From: an uncultured Methanomassiliicoccales archaeon
Lineage (GTDB): Archaea; Thermoplasmatota; Thermoplasmata; Methanomassiliicoccales; Methanomethylophilaceae
Length of the DNA stretch: 64,000 nt
NCBI GenBank assembly: GCA_934702355.1
Contig: CAKUXX010000001.1
Span: forward strand, 1 to 64,000
Reading direction: 5' to 3'
This document shows, piece after piece, positions 17,525 to 26,103 of the stretch. The notes beneath the pieces were generated by a model. That model saw nothing but the letters and a program-made list of their open reading frames with translations. It searched no databases and was not told the DNA's origin. Positions within the stretch are counted from its first letter, which is position 1. Each line of letters begins with the position of its first letter. The translations under genes and the position numbers were made by a program.

Positions 17525-19432
17525 ATGTCAAAGAAACAATTCAAGACAGAATCCAAACAGCTTCTCAACCTCATGATCAACTCCATCTACACGCACAGGG
17601 AGATCTTCCTGAGGGAGATCATCTCCAATGCGTCGGATGCCATTGACAAACTCCTGTACAAATCGCTCAGTGACCCGTCCGTGACCGTTTCCCGCAACGA
17701 TTTCAGGATCGACGTATCCGCCGACAAGGCGACGCGCACCGTCACCGTCAGCGACAACGGTATCGGAATGACCAAGGAGGACATGGACAACAACCTCGGT
17801 GTCATCGCCCACAGCGGATCCCTGGACTTCAAGAAGGATCTGGAGGAGAACGCCGATGTCGACATCATCGGACAATTCGGTGTCGGATTCTATTCCGCAT
17901 TCCTCGTGGCAGACAAAGTGACCGTCAGGTCCAAGGCTTACGGCCAGGACCAGGCATGGGAATGGACCAGCGAGGGCTCCGACGGATACACCATCAAGGA
18001 ATGCGAGAAGGACTCCTGGGGAACCGACGTCATCATGCACATCCGCAAGGACGACGAGAACGAGCAGTACTCCGAGTACCTCGACACCTACACCCTGAAG
18101 AACCTCGTCAAGAAGTACTCCGACTACGTCCGCTGGCCGATCCACATGGATGTGGAGAAGCAGGACTACGTCGAGACCGGAGAGAAGGACGAGAAGGGAG
18201 AGCCCAAGAAGGAGTGGGTCACATCGATAGAAGACCAGGTGGTCAACTCCATGGTGCCCATCTGGCAGCGCGACAAGTCCGAGGTCACCGATGAGGACTG
18301 CAAGAAGTTCTACAAGGAGAAGTTCTACGACTGGGAGGACCCCGTGTCCGTCATCCGCGTCAACGCCGAAGGCGCCGTCAACTACCGCGCGATGCTGTTC
18401 ATCCCCAAGGTGGCGCCGTACAACTTCTACAGCAGGGAGTTCGAACCCGGACTGGAGCTCTACTCCTCCGGAGTGCTCATCATGGACAAATGCAAGGATG
18501 TCCTGCCCGACTGCTTCAGGTTCGTGAAGGGAATCGTGGACTCCCCCGACCTCTCGCTCAACATCTCCAGGGAGCTGCTGCAGCATGACCGTCAGCTCGC
18601 CATCATCAGGAGCAACATCGAGAAGAAGGTCAAGGCGGAGCTCACCAGGCTCCTCGAAGAGGACAGGGACACCTACCTGAAGTTCTTCGACAGCTTCGGA
18701 CCCCAGCTCAAATACGGCATCGTCGAGGACTTCGGCGCGAAAGCCGATATGCTGAAGGACCTGATCCTGTTCGAATCCTTCGCCGAAGGCAAGAAGATCA
18801 CCCTCAAAGAGTACAAGGATGCAATGCCCGAGGGCCAGAAGAAGATCTATTATGCTGCAGCGGAGAGCATCGCAAGGGCCAAGCAGATCCCCCAGACCGA
18901 GCAGGTCAGGGCCAAGGGATTCGACATCCTTTGCTTCGGAGAGGAAGTTGACGAGTTCGCCATCAGGACCCTGAGGGAATACGACGGCGTGGAGTTCTGC
19001 GACGTCGCGGGCAACGACCTCGATCTTGAGACCGATGAGGAGAAGAAGCAGAGCGAAGAGCGCCAGGAAGCGGAGAAGGACGTCCTCGGATTCATCAAGG
19101 AATCTCTGGGCGACCGTGTATCCGATGTCAAGGCATCCAGGAACCTCAAGACCCACTTCGTGTGCCTCAGCACCGGCGGCGACGTGTCCCTCGAGATGGA
19201 GAAGTACTTCGCATCGATCCCTGGCAACGAGTCCGGCAAGGTGAAGGCGAAGCGCGTGCTCGAAGTGAACATCGACAGCCCTGCCTATGCGAAGTTCAAG
19301 GAGACATACGAGCAGGACAAGGACAAAGCGAAGTCCATGGCCGAGATCATGTACGACCAGGCCGTCCTCATCGCGGGACTTCCGCTGGACGACATGCTCG
19401 GATACTCCGAGAGAGTCTTCGACCTCTTCTGA
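17525..19432 (+). CDS. htpG: Hsp90-family chaperone HtpG
   Basis: 635 residues, the full bacterial HtpG length. The N-terminal GHKL ATPase has 'LREIISNASDAIDKLLY' (N-box), 'VSDNGIGMTKED' (G1), 'GQFGVGFYSAFLVAD' (G2) and 'GTDVIMHI'. The middle domain carries the catalytic-loop arginine region 'LNISRELLQHD', and the C-terminal dimerisation domain is complete. The start is ATG 17525, with 'GAAAAGG' upstream. Hsp90 proteins are missing from most archaea, so the gene was probably acquired from bacteria. It stands alone, with its own promoter and a strong hairpin after the stop. Confidence 0.95.
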   Translation: MSKKQFKTESKQLLNLMINSIYTHREIFLREIISNASDAIDKLLYKSLSDPSVTVSRNDFRIDVSADKATRTVTVSDNGIGMTKEDMDNNLGVIAHSGSLDFKKDLEENADVDIIGQFGVGFYSAFLVADKVTVRSKAYGQDQAWEWTSEGSDGYTIKECEKDSWGTDVIMHIRKDDENEQYSEYLDTYTLKNLVKKYSDYVRWPIHMDVEKQDYVETGEKDEKGEPKKEWVTSIEDQVVNSMVPIWQRDKSEVTDEDCKKFYKEKFYDWEDPVSVIRVNAEGAVNYRAMLFIPKVAPYNFYSREFEPGLELYSSGVLIMDKCKDVLPDCFRFVKGIVDSPDLSLNISRELLQHDRQLAIIRSNIEKKVKAELTRLLEEDRDTYLKFFDSFGPQLKYGIVEDFGAKADMLKDLILFESFAEGKKITLKEYKDAMPEGQKKIYYAAAESIARAKQIPQTEQVRAKGFDILCFGEEVDEFAIRTLREYDGVEFCDVAGNDLDLETDEEKKQSEERQEAEKDVLGFIKESLGDRVSDVKASRNLKTHFVCLSTGGDVSLEMEKYFASIPGNESGKVKAKRVLEVNIDSPAYAKFKETYEQDKDKAKSMAEIMYDQAVLIAGLPLDDMLGYSERVFDLF

Positions 19433-19440
19433 AACCATCT

Positions 19441-19461
19441 GCCGGGGGCCTGTCCCCCGGC
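19441..19461 (+). terminator. Strong hairpin after htpG
   Basis: GCCGGGGG and CCCCCGGC form a perfect 8-bp stem around a 5-base loop, 8 bases after the htpG stop, followed by a mildly T-rich stretch. Confidence 0.6.
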
Positions 19462-19488
19462 CTTTCACAATTATCCGTCAAGATAATT

Positions 19489-20814
19489 TCAACGGAACAT
19501 GTCCTCGAGGCGGATGAGCTCCACCCCGTCATTCCCGGCACGGAGCTCCGCAACCTTGGTGAACCCCGCTTTGGAGAACAGCGCATACCTCTTCTCGAGG
19601 CCCCTGTCCTTCACCAACTTCGATTTGTCGAGAAGACCGTCGATGATGTCGGCATCCGTCAGCTCGTTGCGGTACTTGCATTCCGCTAAGAGCATTGTGC
19701 CGTCGTTCGTGGCGATCAGATCTATCTCCTCGGGACCGGACCACCATCTTCCAGCCTCGCGGTATCCGTGCTTCAGGACGTATTCGCGGCAGATGTCCTC
19801 GAACACGTGGCCCAGATACTGATTCAATCCCGCATCGACATGCTTCCAGGCGGAATCCATCTCCGACTCCGACATCTCCCCGTTCGCCGGGTAGACGAGT
19901 CTGAAATAGGATGCGAGCAGTCTGTCCTTTATCACGTAATGGATATCCTTCGTCCTCCCTCTGCCGAACGGCTCGTCCTTCTCAACGAATCCGAGCATGG
20001 AGAGCTTCCCGAGTATGTGAGCGACCATGTCCGTCTTCATGTCGATCATCCTGCCGATCTCCGAGGGCGTCATGCGGCCGCGGGATATCGCATGTATCAC
20101 GGAATAGTAGGTGGCAGGCTTCCTGAACTCTGTGAGGAACATGAGTTCGGGCTCGCCCGCTATGACGCTGGTTGGGTTGAGGTAATGGTCCCTGATGTTC
20201 TTCTCGAGCGTCTTCTTCGGATCGAACTGCTCCAGATAATACGGGATACCTCCGACCAGGCCGTAGATGGCGACGGCGTCCGTGAGGGGGAATCCATCCA
20301 GCATCTTCAGGGACGTCTCGAAGTCGAACGGGCGGAGTTTGATCTGCCCCGTGCGCCTTCCGTAGAGCGGACTCTTCTTCCCCAGGACCTCGGATTCCAT
20401 TATGCTCATGGACGAGCCGCAGAGGATCAGGAAAAGTTTCGAAGTATCCTTCACTGCCTCGATGAAGTTGTTGATCAGTCCGCTGTTGTGCTTGGCATCC
20501 TCGACGAGATTAGGATATTCGTCTATGACCACCACGAGCCTCTTTCCTCCGGACAGCTCCTCCGCCCTCCATAGGATGCGGTCGAGACGCAGAGGTTCCG
20601 ACTCTCCGGAGACGAGTTCGTTGAACAGCGAGAGGTTGATACTCTCGTTTCCCGGGACCGCTTTGAACATCACGGCTTTCTTGTCCTTCACGAACTCCTC
20701 GATCAGCCTGGTCTTTCCGACACGGCGCCTTCCGGTGATCGGTATGAATTGGAACCTGTCCTCGGCGTACAGATCGTTGAGTGTCCTGAGCTCGAAATCC
20801 CTGCCTACGAACAT
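19489..20814 (-). CDS. Archaeal AAA+ ATPase with DUF234 nuclease-like domain
   Basis: 441 residues. The N-terminal 'FVGRDFELRTLNDLY' and Walker A 'ITGRRRVGKTRLIEEF' are typical of the archaeal ATPase family, with Walker B 'LVVVIDEYPNLV' and 'LCGSSMSIM' as sensor 1. A winged helix follows near residues 235-290 ('MTPSEIGRMIDMKTDMVAHILGKL'). The C-terminal DUF234 domain has 'EIDLIA...LLAECKY', a D...ExK core of the PD-(D/E)XK fold. This family is abundant in archaea and of unproven role. Two inverted repeats just upstream of its TATA element suggest tight, possibly autogenous, control. Confidence 0.85.
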   Translation of the reverse strand: MFVGRDFELRTLNDLYAEDRFQFIPITGRRRVGKTRLIEEFVKDKKAVMFKAVPGNESINLSLFNELVSGESEPLRLDRILWRAEELSGGKRLVVVIDEYPNLVEDAKHNSGLINNFIEAVKDTSKLFLILCGSSMSIMESEVLGKKSPLYGRRTGQIKLRPFDFETSLKMLDGFPLTDAVAIYGLVGGIPYYLEQFDPKKTLEKNIRDHYLNPTSVIAGEPELMFLTEFRKPATYYSVIHAISRGRMTPSEIGRMIDMKTDMVAHILGKLSMLGFVEKDEPFGRGRTKDIHYVIKDRLLASYFRLVYPANGEMSESEMDSAWKHVDAGLNQYLGHVFEDICREYVLKHGYREAGRWWSGPEEIDLIATNDGTMLLAECKYRNELTDADIIDGLLDKSKLVKDRGLEKRYALFSKAGFTKVAELRAGNDGVELIRLEDMFR

Positions 20815-20844
20815 GAATGAAGGAGCATTCGTGGTTATTTATAG

Positions 20845-20888
20845 ATATTGAATTATGATTCAATGAAAATATTGAATTATGATTCAAT
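20845..20888 (-). promoter_or_regulatory. Two identical inverted-repeat operators upstream of the DUF234 ATPase
   Basis: The 20-base element ATATTGAATTATGATTCAAT occurs at 20845-20864 and again, identical, at 20869-20888 (24-base period). Each contains the inverted repeat ATTGAAT-N4-ATTCAAT. They lie just upstream of a minus-strand TATA-like TATAAATA (20835-20842) serving the gene that starts at 20814. Confidence 0.6.
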
Positions 20889-20958
20889 CAAATTTGCATC
20901 GTAATTGCAGCCTTATCCGAACCACGAATACGAAAACACTCAGACGATCGAATCAGGA

Positions 20959-22536
20959 TTAACGTAGCCTTCCGAAGAGGCCATGCCTCTTCTTTTGAAC
21001 GGGAACCTCATCATCGACCCTATTGACACGGGTGTTCTCGGAAAGGTCGATCGAATTCTTCCTTGACGGTTCGGGTGTCACAGTCTTATTGATTGCCGGT
21101 GCGACAGGATTCTGTGTCGTCCTGGATTCATCGTCTTTCCTCGCATTCGATCTCTCAAGCAACATCTTGTCGGACAGGATCCCGATGATCTTCCCGAGTT
21201 CGTTCTCGAAACGACGATCGTTGTCGGGATAACTTGTGGTCGCATGGACCAATTCGTGGAACAGCACTTCAAGATACTTTGCCCTGCTAGAAAGTACAGA
21301 GCGTTTGATTATTATGCAATCCAGTTTGGGATCATATGCACCCAAGGTATCTCCGGATATCAGCTCGTTTATGTTCTCGGATATCCTTATTCTGTTGCGA
21401 TACTTGCTGTTGCCATAAAGATCGAATACGAAGGGATACAGGTCGAACACCGACCTTTCTTTGGTGCTGAGTGACTTTATGTCCACAAAGTTGTACACGA
21501 AATTCATGGAATAATCTCTGAGAACGGTTTCGAACGTACCAATCTCCCCTCCGGTGTAATCCGCACTGTGCTGAACCTTCTCAAATGCGGAATCCGGCAC
21601 TATCACCACCTCGCGATGGGATTCGGCAATCTTCTCCTTGTCATCGTTTGTCATCATGAATGATTTCGATGCCGGGATGAAGACGACCTCCCTATTCTGA
21701 TTGTATATCTTGATGGCATGGACCTGGATGTCCACCCTTGTGATCTCATCATGTGATTCGCCCAGAGGCACTTTCTTGAGCTCATCTACCAACATTCCGG
21801 CGACCGTATCGGATTTTGCATTGAGCAGCATCTTCATGACTATGTTAGAGTAAGCTGAACGGGAAACGGCACTGCGTTCGCGGTTCAGACTCTTCTCCAA
21901 AGTCGTGTTGGTCTTTGTGATGTTGTAATCGAACATGTACGTCGGTTCTTCGGCCACTTTGACACCGTGAACGTACACATAGGCCATGTCAGGCTTGGAT
22001 CTTCTGTAGATCTCACCCTGAGATGTCGTATCCAACGGCATCCTGTTAGAGAACACGAGGAACAATGCCTTGGCGTCTTCCATATCCTTGTCGGAAACAC
22101 CCAGGATGAACTCGGTTCCGATACGGGATGGATCGGAAGGATTGTCGATGACCGCATGAAGTGTTATAGTGTCCGAAAAACCCTCTTTTTGACACATTGC
22201 CAATGAGATGTCGCCATATCTTGACAGGATCTGCACATAGCACTTGTTCTTGTAGAGAACGGCAAGAGCATCCTTCAGCCCTACTCCGAATTTTCCGATA
22301 ACATCCTTCGATCTCTTCTTCTCATCATTCTCGTTTTGTGTGAGATGAGAATATTTCAGCCCTCTTCCGTAATCCCTTATGTGCCATTTCCCGGATGAGT
22401 CTTTGAAAATGCTGATGTCCTGAGTGCGAGTCAGAGTCTTTTCATCCAATGCATTGGCTATGATCTCTCTGACCGCATGATATACTTCCCAGTTGTCCAG
22501 GATCTTCTCGATGTTCAAATCAAACCTACGGGACAT
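20959..22536 (-). CDS. Hsp90/histidine-kinase-like ATPase fused to an HExxH zincin domain
   Basis: 525 residues. The N-terminal GHKL ATP-binding fold shows E24-I-I-A-N28-A-L-D31 (N-box), 'RDYGRGL' near 55-60 (G1) and 'GKFGVGLKDAL' near 81-91 (G2). An uncharacterised middle region follows. A zinc-metallopeptidase motif, 'HELVH' at 427-431, is followed by an acidic helix, then a charged tail with 'SRKN' and 'QKKRHGLFGRLR'. The fusion suggests an ATP-gated protease or a chaperone with a protease-like sensor. I recognise no named family. Codon use looks AT-richer than in neighbours such as htpG, hinting at transfer. It is divergent from the MenA-like gene. Confidence 0.7.
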   Translation of the reverse strand: MSRRFDLNIEKILDNWEVYHAVREIIANALDEKTLTRTQDISIFKDSSGKWHIRDYGRGLKYSHLTQNENDEKKRSKDVIGKFGVGLKDALAVLYKNKCYVQILSRYGDISLAMCQKEGFSDTITLHAVIDNPSDPSRIGTEFILGVSDKDMEDAKALFLVFSNRMPLDTTSQGEIYRRSKPDMAYVYVHGVKVAEEPTYMFDYNITKTNTTLEKSLNRERSAVSRSAYSNIVMKMLLNAKSDTVAGMLVDELKKVPLGESHDEITRVDIQVHAIKIYNQNREVVFIPASKSFMMTNDDKEKIAESHREVVIVPDSAFEKVQHSADYTGGEIGTFETVLRDYSMNFVYNFVDIKSLSTKERSVFDLYPFVFDLYGNSKYRNRIRISENINELISGDTLGAYDPKLDCIIIKRSVLSSRAKYLEVLFHELVHATTSYPDNDRRFENELGKIIGILSDKMLLERSNARKDDESRTTQNPVAPAINKTVTPEPSRKNSIDLSENTRVNRVDDEVPVQKKRHGLFGRLR

Positions 22537-22703
22537 CTACACACTCTCAGGTGTAAATACCTTCAACCGTATATAGGATTACTCAGAAAGTCATATGAAT
22601 CGGATAACCGAGGTCGTGACCGGACGACGTGTCTCATTTTTATCGATAAACATTAAAAATTTTTTGTGGTACCTTTTATTATGAATACCTGCATGGGGTC
22701 CGC

Positions 22704-23630
22704 ATGTCAGGTGTGAAGCCGGTGAAGGCAGGATGGCGCAACGCGTTCAGACCATGGACGCTCCACGGTGCCGTCGTACCCGTCCTCATAGGAGGTGCGG
22801 TCGCATACTGCGCCGAACCTTTCGACCTCATCGGATGGGTCATGTTCCTGCTCGTCATGGCCGGAGGGATACTCCTCCAGTCGGCATGCAACCTCCTGAA
22901 CACCTACGGGGATTATGAGAAGGGCACGGACACGGTCGAGAACGAGACCAGGTCCCCCGAATTAGTCACCGGCGTCCTCAGACCCAAACAGGTCCTGATG
23001 GCCGGGATGGCGTGTCTCGGACTGACATGCGTGATAGGTCTCGCATTCATCTGGCATGTAGGCTGGGGCATAATGATCTACGGACTGCTCGGCCTTGTCG
23101 GCGCCGGGATGTACACTGTCGGACCCGCGTACAAGTACTACGGATTGGGACAGCCGTCGGTGTTCCTGATGATGGGGCTCCTGATGCCCCTCGGAACATA
23201 CTACGTCCTGACAGGGGAGATATTCTCCTGGGAGGTCCTCCTCCTGAGCCTGCCCAACGCGTTCCTGATAACATCGGTGCTCACAGGTAACGAGACTCGC
23301 GATTACCACGAGGACAAGAAAGCGGACGTAGGCACCCTGTGCGGCCACATGACGTACGGGAACGCCCTGACGTTCTACAGGATCATATGCTCCGTGGCGT
23401 TCCTCGTGCTGCTGATCCTCATCGCCGCAGGCGCCGCCCCTCTGGGATGCGCACTCGCGTTCCTCTCGCTCTGGGACCTGCGCGCACTCATATCCAACTC
23501 CAGGTCGGCCCCTACCGACCCCCATGCGAGCTTCATGCTCGTGCCAATGGCATTCAAACTGAACTGGCATTTCGGCGCTCTGCTGGTTGCCGGCTACATC
23601 TTATCCGAATTTATAGCAACGGTGATCTGA
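22704..23630 (+). CDS. MenA/UbiA-family polyprenyltransferase
   Basis: 308 residues with about eight hydrophobic helices. The first Asp-rich motif is 'NLLNTYGDYEKGTDT' and the second is 'GNETRDYHEDKKADVGT', as in MenA-type enzymes. 'HGAVVPVLIGGAVAY' near the N-terminus is also typical. These enzymes attach a polyprenyl chain to an aromatic ring in the membrane. A UbiE-like C-methyltransferase begins two bases after its stop, and a HAD phosphatase overlaps that, forming a three-gene unit. Methanomassiliicoccales are not known to make menaquinone, so the product may be another lipid quinone-like carrier. Confidence 0.85.
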   Translation: MSGVKPVKAGWRNAFRPWTLHGAVVPVLIGGAVAYCAEPFDLIGWVMFLLVMAGGILLQSACNLLNTYGDYEKGTDTVENETRSPELVTGVLRPKQVLMAGMACLGLTCVIGLAFIWHVGWGIMIYGLLGLVGAGMYTVGPAYKYYGLGQPSVFLMMGLLMPLGTYYVLTGEIFSWEVLLLSLPNAFLITSVLTGNETRDYHEDKKADVGTLCGHMTYGNALTFYRIICSVAFLVLLILIAAGAAPLGCALAFLSLWDLRALISNSRSAPTDPHASFMLVPMAFKLNWHFGALLVAGYILSEFIATVI

Positions 23631-23631
23631 A

Positions 23632-24381
23632 ATGACCGAGGAAGAATTGAAGAAAGGCGTCCAGTTCGAGGGCAAGGAGGCGTACGTCAAGGACGTCTTC
23701 ACCGAGATCGCGGAGTACTACGACGAGATGAACGAGATCATGAGCATGCACATGGTCCAGGGATGGCACAAGTACATGATGCGCAAGGCCGGCGACATCA
23801 AGGGAAAGAGATGCCTCGACGTCGGCACGGGTACAGGGGAGATCGCATTCCACGTGGCCCGCACCGCCGGCCCGGGATCCACAGTCGTGGGAGTGGACAT
23901 CACCCCCAGGATGCTCGAGCTCGCCGCCAAGAAGGAATCCGAGCTCGGACTTCCGGTGAAGATCGAATGGAAAGAAGGAGATGCCCTCAACCTCGATATC
24001 CCCGACAACAGCTTCGACCTCGTCACATCCGGGTACATGCTCAGGAACGTCACGGACATCCAGAAGGCCGTGTCCGAGATGTACAGGGTGTTGGCTCCGG
24101 GCGGAAAGGTCGTCGTGGCCGAACTGTCCAAACCGGACAACAGGTTCATCCGCTTCTTCTACGACATCTACATGAAGAGCATCAAGAAGAAGGGCAGGAA
24201 GTACGACAAGGGAAAGGCGATCGACGGAAAGCAGCCCGCTTACGATTGGCTCACATCCTCCATCGAGGGATTCCCCTACGGAGAGGACATGGTGAAGATC
24301 TTCCGCAAGGCCGGGTTCAAGGATGCCACCTTCCACGTGAAGTCCTTCGGCGCCGTCAATATCTACGTAGGATCCAAATGA
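23632..24381 (+). CDS. UbiE/MenG-family C-methyltransferase
   Basis: 249 residues. 'VFTEIAEYYDEMNEIMSM' matches the UbiE start signature (FD.IA..YD.MN...S) and is followed by 'CLDVGTGTGEIAF' (SAM motif I) and 'VVGVDITPRMLE'. 'DNSFDLVTSGYMLRNVTD' matches the family motif DN.FD....GFGLRN, and 'VLAPGGKVVVAELSKP' is present. UbiE/MenG methylates the ring of ubi- or menaquinone precursors after prenylation. The coupling to the MenA-like gene supports action on the same lipid. Confidence 0.85.
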   Translation: MTEEELKKGVQFEGKEAYVKDVFTEIAEYYDEMNEIMSMHMVQGWHKYMMRKAGDIKGKRCLDVGTGTGEIAFHVARTAGPGSTVVGVDITPRMLELAAKKESELGLPVKIEWKEGDALNLDIPDNSFDLVTSGYMLRNVTDIQKAVSEMYRVLAPGGKVVVAELSKPDNRFIRFFYDIYMKSIKKKGRKYDKGKAIDGKQPAYDWLTSSIEGFPYGEDMVKIFRKAGFKDATFHVKSFGAVNIYVGSK

Positions 24382-25001
24382 AGGAGTACAGCCTGTACCT
24401 GTTCGACTTCGACAACACCCTCTTCGACACCAGGAAGGGCATAGAGGCGATACTCAGCGCCGCCCTTCCGATGATCGGGGTCGAATATGATGATAAGAGG
24501 TTCGACGAGTGCCTGGGCCTGTCCATGGACCAGGTATACGACAGGTACTGCCCGGACCGCTCCCTCTTCGAGAGGTATCAGAATGAGTTCATGCGCATCG
24601 TGAACTCGGATGCATACCTCGGAGCGGAACCGTTCCCCGAGACGGTGCACGTCCTCAGGACGCTTCAGAACAAGGGGAAGCATATCGGAATAGTCTCGGG
24701 AAAGAAGAGGTTCAAGATCGAGAACCTCCTGAAGGCCAACGGGATGGACGACATACCCGAGACGATAGTCGGATTCGACGAGACCCCGGAGCACAAACCG
24801 TCCCCGCAGCCCATCTTCCTCGGCATGGGGCATTTCAATATCCCATCTGAAGATACCATCTACGTGGGCGACAGCCCCAACGATGCGCTTGCCGCAAGGA
24901 ACGCAGGACTGGACTGTGCGATTGTGGACCGCAGAGGGGATGCGGACATCCCCTGCGAGTCCGTGAGAATAAGATCTCTGGAAGAGATCATTGCTTGGTG
25001 A
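24378..25001 (+). CDS. HAD-superfamily phosphatase, phosphoglycolate phosphatase-like
   Basis: 207 residues; the ATG overlaps the UbiE-like stop (ATGA). Motif I is 'LFDFDNTLFDT', where nucleophile and acid Asp are both present. An alpha-helical cap follows, then 'IGIVSGKKR' (motif II), Lys in 'EHKPSPQP' (motif III) and 'YVGDSPNDALAARNAG' (motif IV). It may dephosphorylate a prenyl or ring precursor for the two upstream enzymes, or be a general phosphoglycolate-type phosphatase. The operon position is the only evidence for the former. Its 3' end overlaps the convergent Sel1 gene by 14 bases. Confidence 0.8.
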   Translation: MKEYSLYLFDFDNTLFDTRKGIEAILSAALPMIGVEYDDKRFDECLGLSMDQVYDRYCPDRSLFERYQNEFMRIVNSDAYLGAEPFPETVHVLRTLQNKGKHIGIVSGKKRFKIENLLKANGMDDIPETIVGFDETPEHKPSPQPIFLGMGHFNIPSEDTIYVGDSPNDALAARNAGLDCAIVDRRGDADIPCESVRIRSLEEIIAW

Positions 25002-26097
25002 TCATCGAGATCAGCTGGATGGCCTCTTGGACGCCTGCGGATGCCGACCTGGTCAGAAGCCCCATGGCCTCCTCGTCGGTCATCTCGATGTTGCCCGAGA
25101 GCCCCAATGCCGCCAGATTGTACATCGCGCTGGGCTCGCCCTGCTCCGCAGACTTTCTGAACCAATCCCCTGCGGCGGCATGTTCGTTCCTTCCCATGCA
25201 GATGGTCCCCATCATCGTCTGTGCGAATGCGAAACCCTCCGATGCTGCGGACTCGAACCATTCCTCGGCTTTGTCGGTATCGGGCTCGCCGAGGTTGCCG
25301 TCCATGTAGATCAGTCCGAGATTGTACGATGCCTTTACATCCCCTTTCAGAGCGGCATCCATGAACCACTTCTCGGCCTCTGCGAAATCCCCCTTCTCGT
25401 AGCAGATCCCGCCGTAGCACAGGCATGCGTCAACATCCCCCTGTTCGGCGGAGCACCTAAACAGCCTCTCTGCCTCCTCCCTGTCCTGAGGAACCCCGTC
25501 CCCGGAATCCAGGATGATGGCGAGATCGTACTGCGCATCGGGATCTCCGGCATCGGCGGCACGGCGGTACAGTTCCACAGCACCCCCGATATCCATCGGG
25601 ATGCCGTCGCCGTTGCGCTTCATCGTGGCGAGAACGACCATGGAATCAATATCCCCCAGGGAGGCCGCCCTCTCATAGAGATCGGCAGCGGCCTGCTTGT
25701 CCATCGGGACACCCATCCCGGTGGCGTAGGCGGAGGCCAGATTCTTCATCCCTCTCATGCTTCCGAGATCGGCAGCCTTGTCGAACCATTCGGGATCCGA
25801 GAGAAGGACACCGAGGTTGCACATGGCCGCGGCATCCCCCGCATCCGCCGCCATCCTGAGATACTTCTCCGCCTTGGCGGCATCCTTGTCGACGCCTTCG
25901 CCGACTGTGTACATGTATCCCAACGACGAGGCCGCTCCGGGATCGCCCATGTCTGCGGCCTTCTTGAGAAGCGAAGCGGCCTTTACCGGATCGGCATCCG
26001 GCCCTTCGCGCAGAATCCTTGCCTCTTCGATGATCTGAGGGATCTGATCGTCCATGCTCCGGGGAACGTCGACGCAGGCATAATCCTTGCGCATCAT
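24988..26097 (-). CDS. Sel1-like repeat protein
   Basis: 369 residues built almost wholly of tandem Sel1/TPR-like helical pairs of about 36 residues, e.g. 'GDPGAASSLGYMYTVGEGVDKD', 'GDAAAMCNLGVLLSD' and 'GDIDSMVVLATMKRNGDGI', roughly eight units. There is no signal peptide or membrane segment, so it is cytoplasmic. Such proteins act as protein-interaction scaffolds. It starts 6 bases downstream of the zincin gene stop and is probably co-expressed with it. Confidence 0.88.
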   Translation of the reverse strand: MMRKDYACVDVPRSMDDQIPQIIEEARILREGPDADPVKAASLLKKAADMGDPGAASSLGYMYTVGEGVDKDAAKAEKYLRMAADAGDAAAMCNLGVLLSDPEWFDKAADLGSMRGMKNLASAYATGMGVPMDKQAAADLYERAASLGDIDSMVVLATMKRNGDGIPMDIGGAVELYRRAADAGDPDAQYDLAIILDSGDGVPQDREEAERLFRCSAEQGDVDACLCYGGICYEKGDFAEAEKWFMDAALKGDVKASYNLGLIYMDGNLGEPDTDKAEEWFESAASEGFAFAQTMMGTICMGRNEHAAAGDWFRKSAEQGEPSAMYNLAALGLSGNIEMTDEEAMGLLTRSASAGVQEAIQLISMITKQ

Positions 26098-26103
26098 CGT
26101 TTC

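Noticed and set aside
17528..19468. 646-codon open frame on the minus strand under htpG
   Set aside because: It is the mirror of a clear HtpG gene in GC-rich sequence. Its product is Leu/Val/Asp-rich with no family features.
20845..20888. Two short identical repeats considered as a CRISPR remnant
   Set aside because: Only 20 bases with a 4-base gap, palindromic and placed at a promoter; operator sites fit better.
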